Assembly: GCF_000328705.1 (NCBI RefSeq)
Contig: NC_019673.1
Location: 4,092,001 to 4,156,000, forward strand
Length of the DNA stretch: 64,000 nt
Reading direction: 5' to 3'
DNA from: Saccharothrix espanaensis DSM 44229
GTDB lineage: Bacteria; Actinomycetota; Actinomycetes; Mycobacteriales; Pseudonocardiaceae
Part shown: in pieces, positions 63,891 to 64,000 of the stretch
Position numbering within the stretch: the first letter of the stretch is position 1
How the letters are laid out: each line of letters begins with the position of its first letter
Made by a program: the position numbers and the translations under genes
The notes under the pieces: generated by a model
Databases searched by the model: none
Told to the model about the DNA's origin: nothing
What the model saw: the letters and a program-made list of their open reading frames with translations, nothing else

Positions 63891-64000
63891 CGCGCCCGAG
63901 CCAGGCCCGCGACTGGACCGACCGGGTGATCTTCGGCGGACCGCCGCGCCGGGACGGGCCGCGCGGCCCGGCGACCACCTCACCCGCCTGGGCGATCGGC
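63891..64000. other. Window end, no gene assigned
   Basis: A GC-rich stretch after the MarR stop has no supported start or conserved motif in the 110 nt available. The inverted repeat CGGGCCGCG/CGCGGCCCG around 63957-63971 might be a weak hairpin. Confidence 0.3.

Overview
This window is chromosomal DNA of a very GC-rich actinomycete. Third codon positions are almost all G or C, GTG starts are common, and genes are often chained by 4-base ATGA/GTGA overlaps. Several promoters have a TAnnnT box 6-7 nt before the start codon, which points to leaderless transcripts. The gene mix (DevS/DevR and Acg-like dormancy genes, a DasR-type operator, TAP-like proteases, DUF6328, DUF3140) and the 13-bp palindrome GTCCACTGTGGAC at two places suggest a Pseudonocardiaceae-type genus such as Saccharothrix, Lentzea or Actinosynnema. 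The genus is an inference from style, not an identification. No rRNA, tRNA, CRISPR array or intact mobile element was seen.

Region 1 (1-9.9 kb) holds the end of an MBL-fold hydrolase. It is followed by an accessory locus for sugars and acyl-CoA chemistry: a nucleotide-sugar dehydrogenase, two Gfo/Idh/MocA oxidoreductases, a TIM-barrel sugar isomerase/epimerase, a short methyltransferase, a CaiB-type CoA-transferase and an acyl-CoA ligase-like protein. Several pieces are truncated or degenerate, including an N-terminal DegT aminotransferase relic, so it looks like a decayed or remodelled biosynthetic cluster. Region 2 (10-13.8 kb) has a secreted hydrolase, a membrane-anchored PQQ-type propeller, a small Cys-rich protein, and relics of an adenosine deaminase and a DUF664/DinB protein. 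Region 3 (13.8-23.9 kb) is one long overlapping run: 2-oxoglutarate oxygenase, PLP sulfhydrylase, lipase, a complete Dpp/Opp-type ABC importer, an LLM-like protein and an FAD amine oxidase. It reads as an uptake and degradation unit, possibly for an organosulfur or amine compound.

Region 4 (24-32.9 kb) contains CorA, an Acg-like nitroreductase divergent from a DevS-like GAF histidine kinase, an isochorismatase-fold protein, an AI-2E transporter, a YiiX-like cysteine hydrolase and a secreted TAP-type hydrolase. Region 5 (33-37.7 kb) is a four-gene overlapping operon: dynamin-like GTPase, a second GTPase, a tail-anchored protein and a small beta-rich protein. It is the best candidate here for an undescribed conflict or membrane-remodelling system. 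Region 6 (37.9-46.3 kb) has a PAF-AH-like hydrolase, a GH18 chitinase behind DasR-type operators, LysR- and MerR-regulated genes, another TAP-type hydrolase, and a truncated SRPBCC gene abutting an IS5-family transposase relic.

Region 7 (46.4-56.7 kb) includes DUF6328, a phytoene-desaturase-like oxidoreductase, SRPBCC, a Tudor-like/DUF3140 pair and a zinc-ribbon protein. Next come a DevR-like regulator with a 45-aa membrane protein, divergent from a universal stress protein, phosphoketolase and acetate kinase. A shared motif (GGGACCTWMGNCC-like) lies about 31 nt upstream of a -10-like hexamer before the stress protein, the nitroreductase and the Cys-rich protein, which links regions 2, 4 and 7 into a putative hypoxia/dormancy regulon. 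Region 8 (56.8-64 kb) has a GNAT, an NTF2-like protein, an AhpD-like protein, a TetR/MFS pair with matching operators, a secreted CBM2-FN3-beta-helix protein, and a divergent EamA/MarR pair with two palindromic operators.
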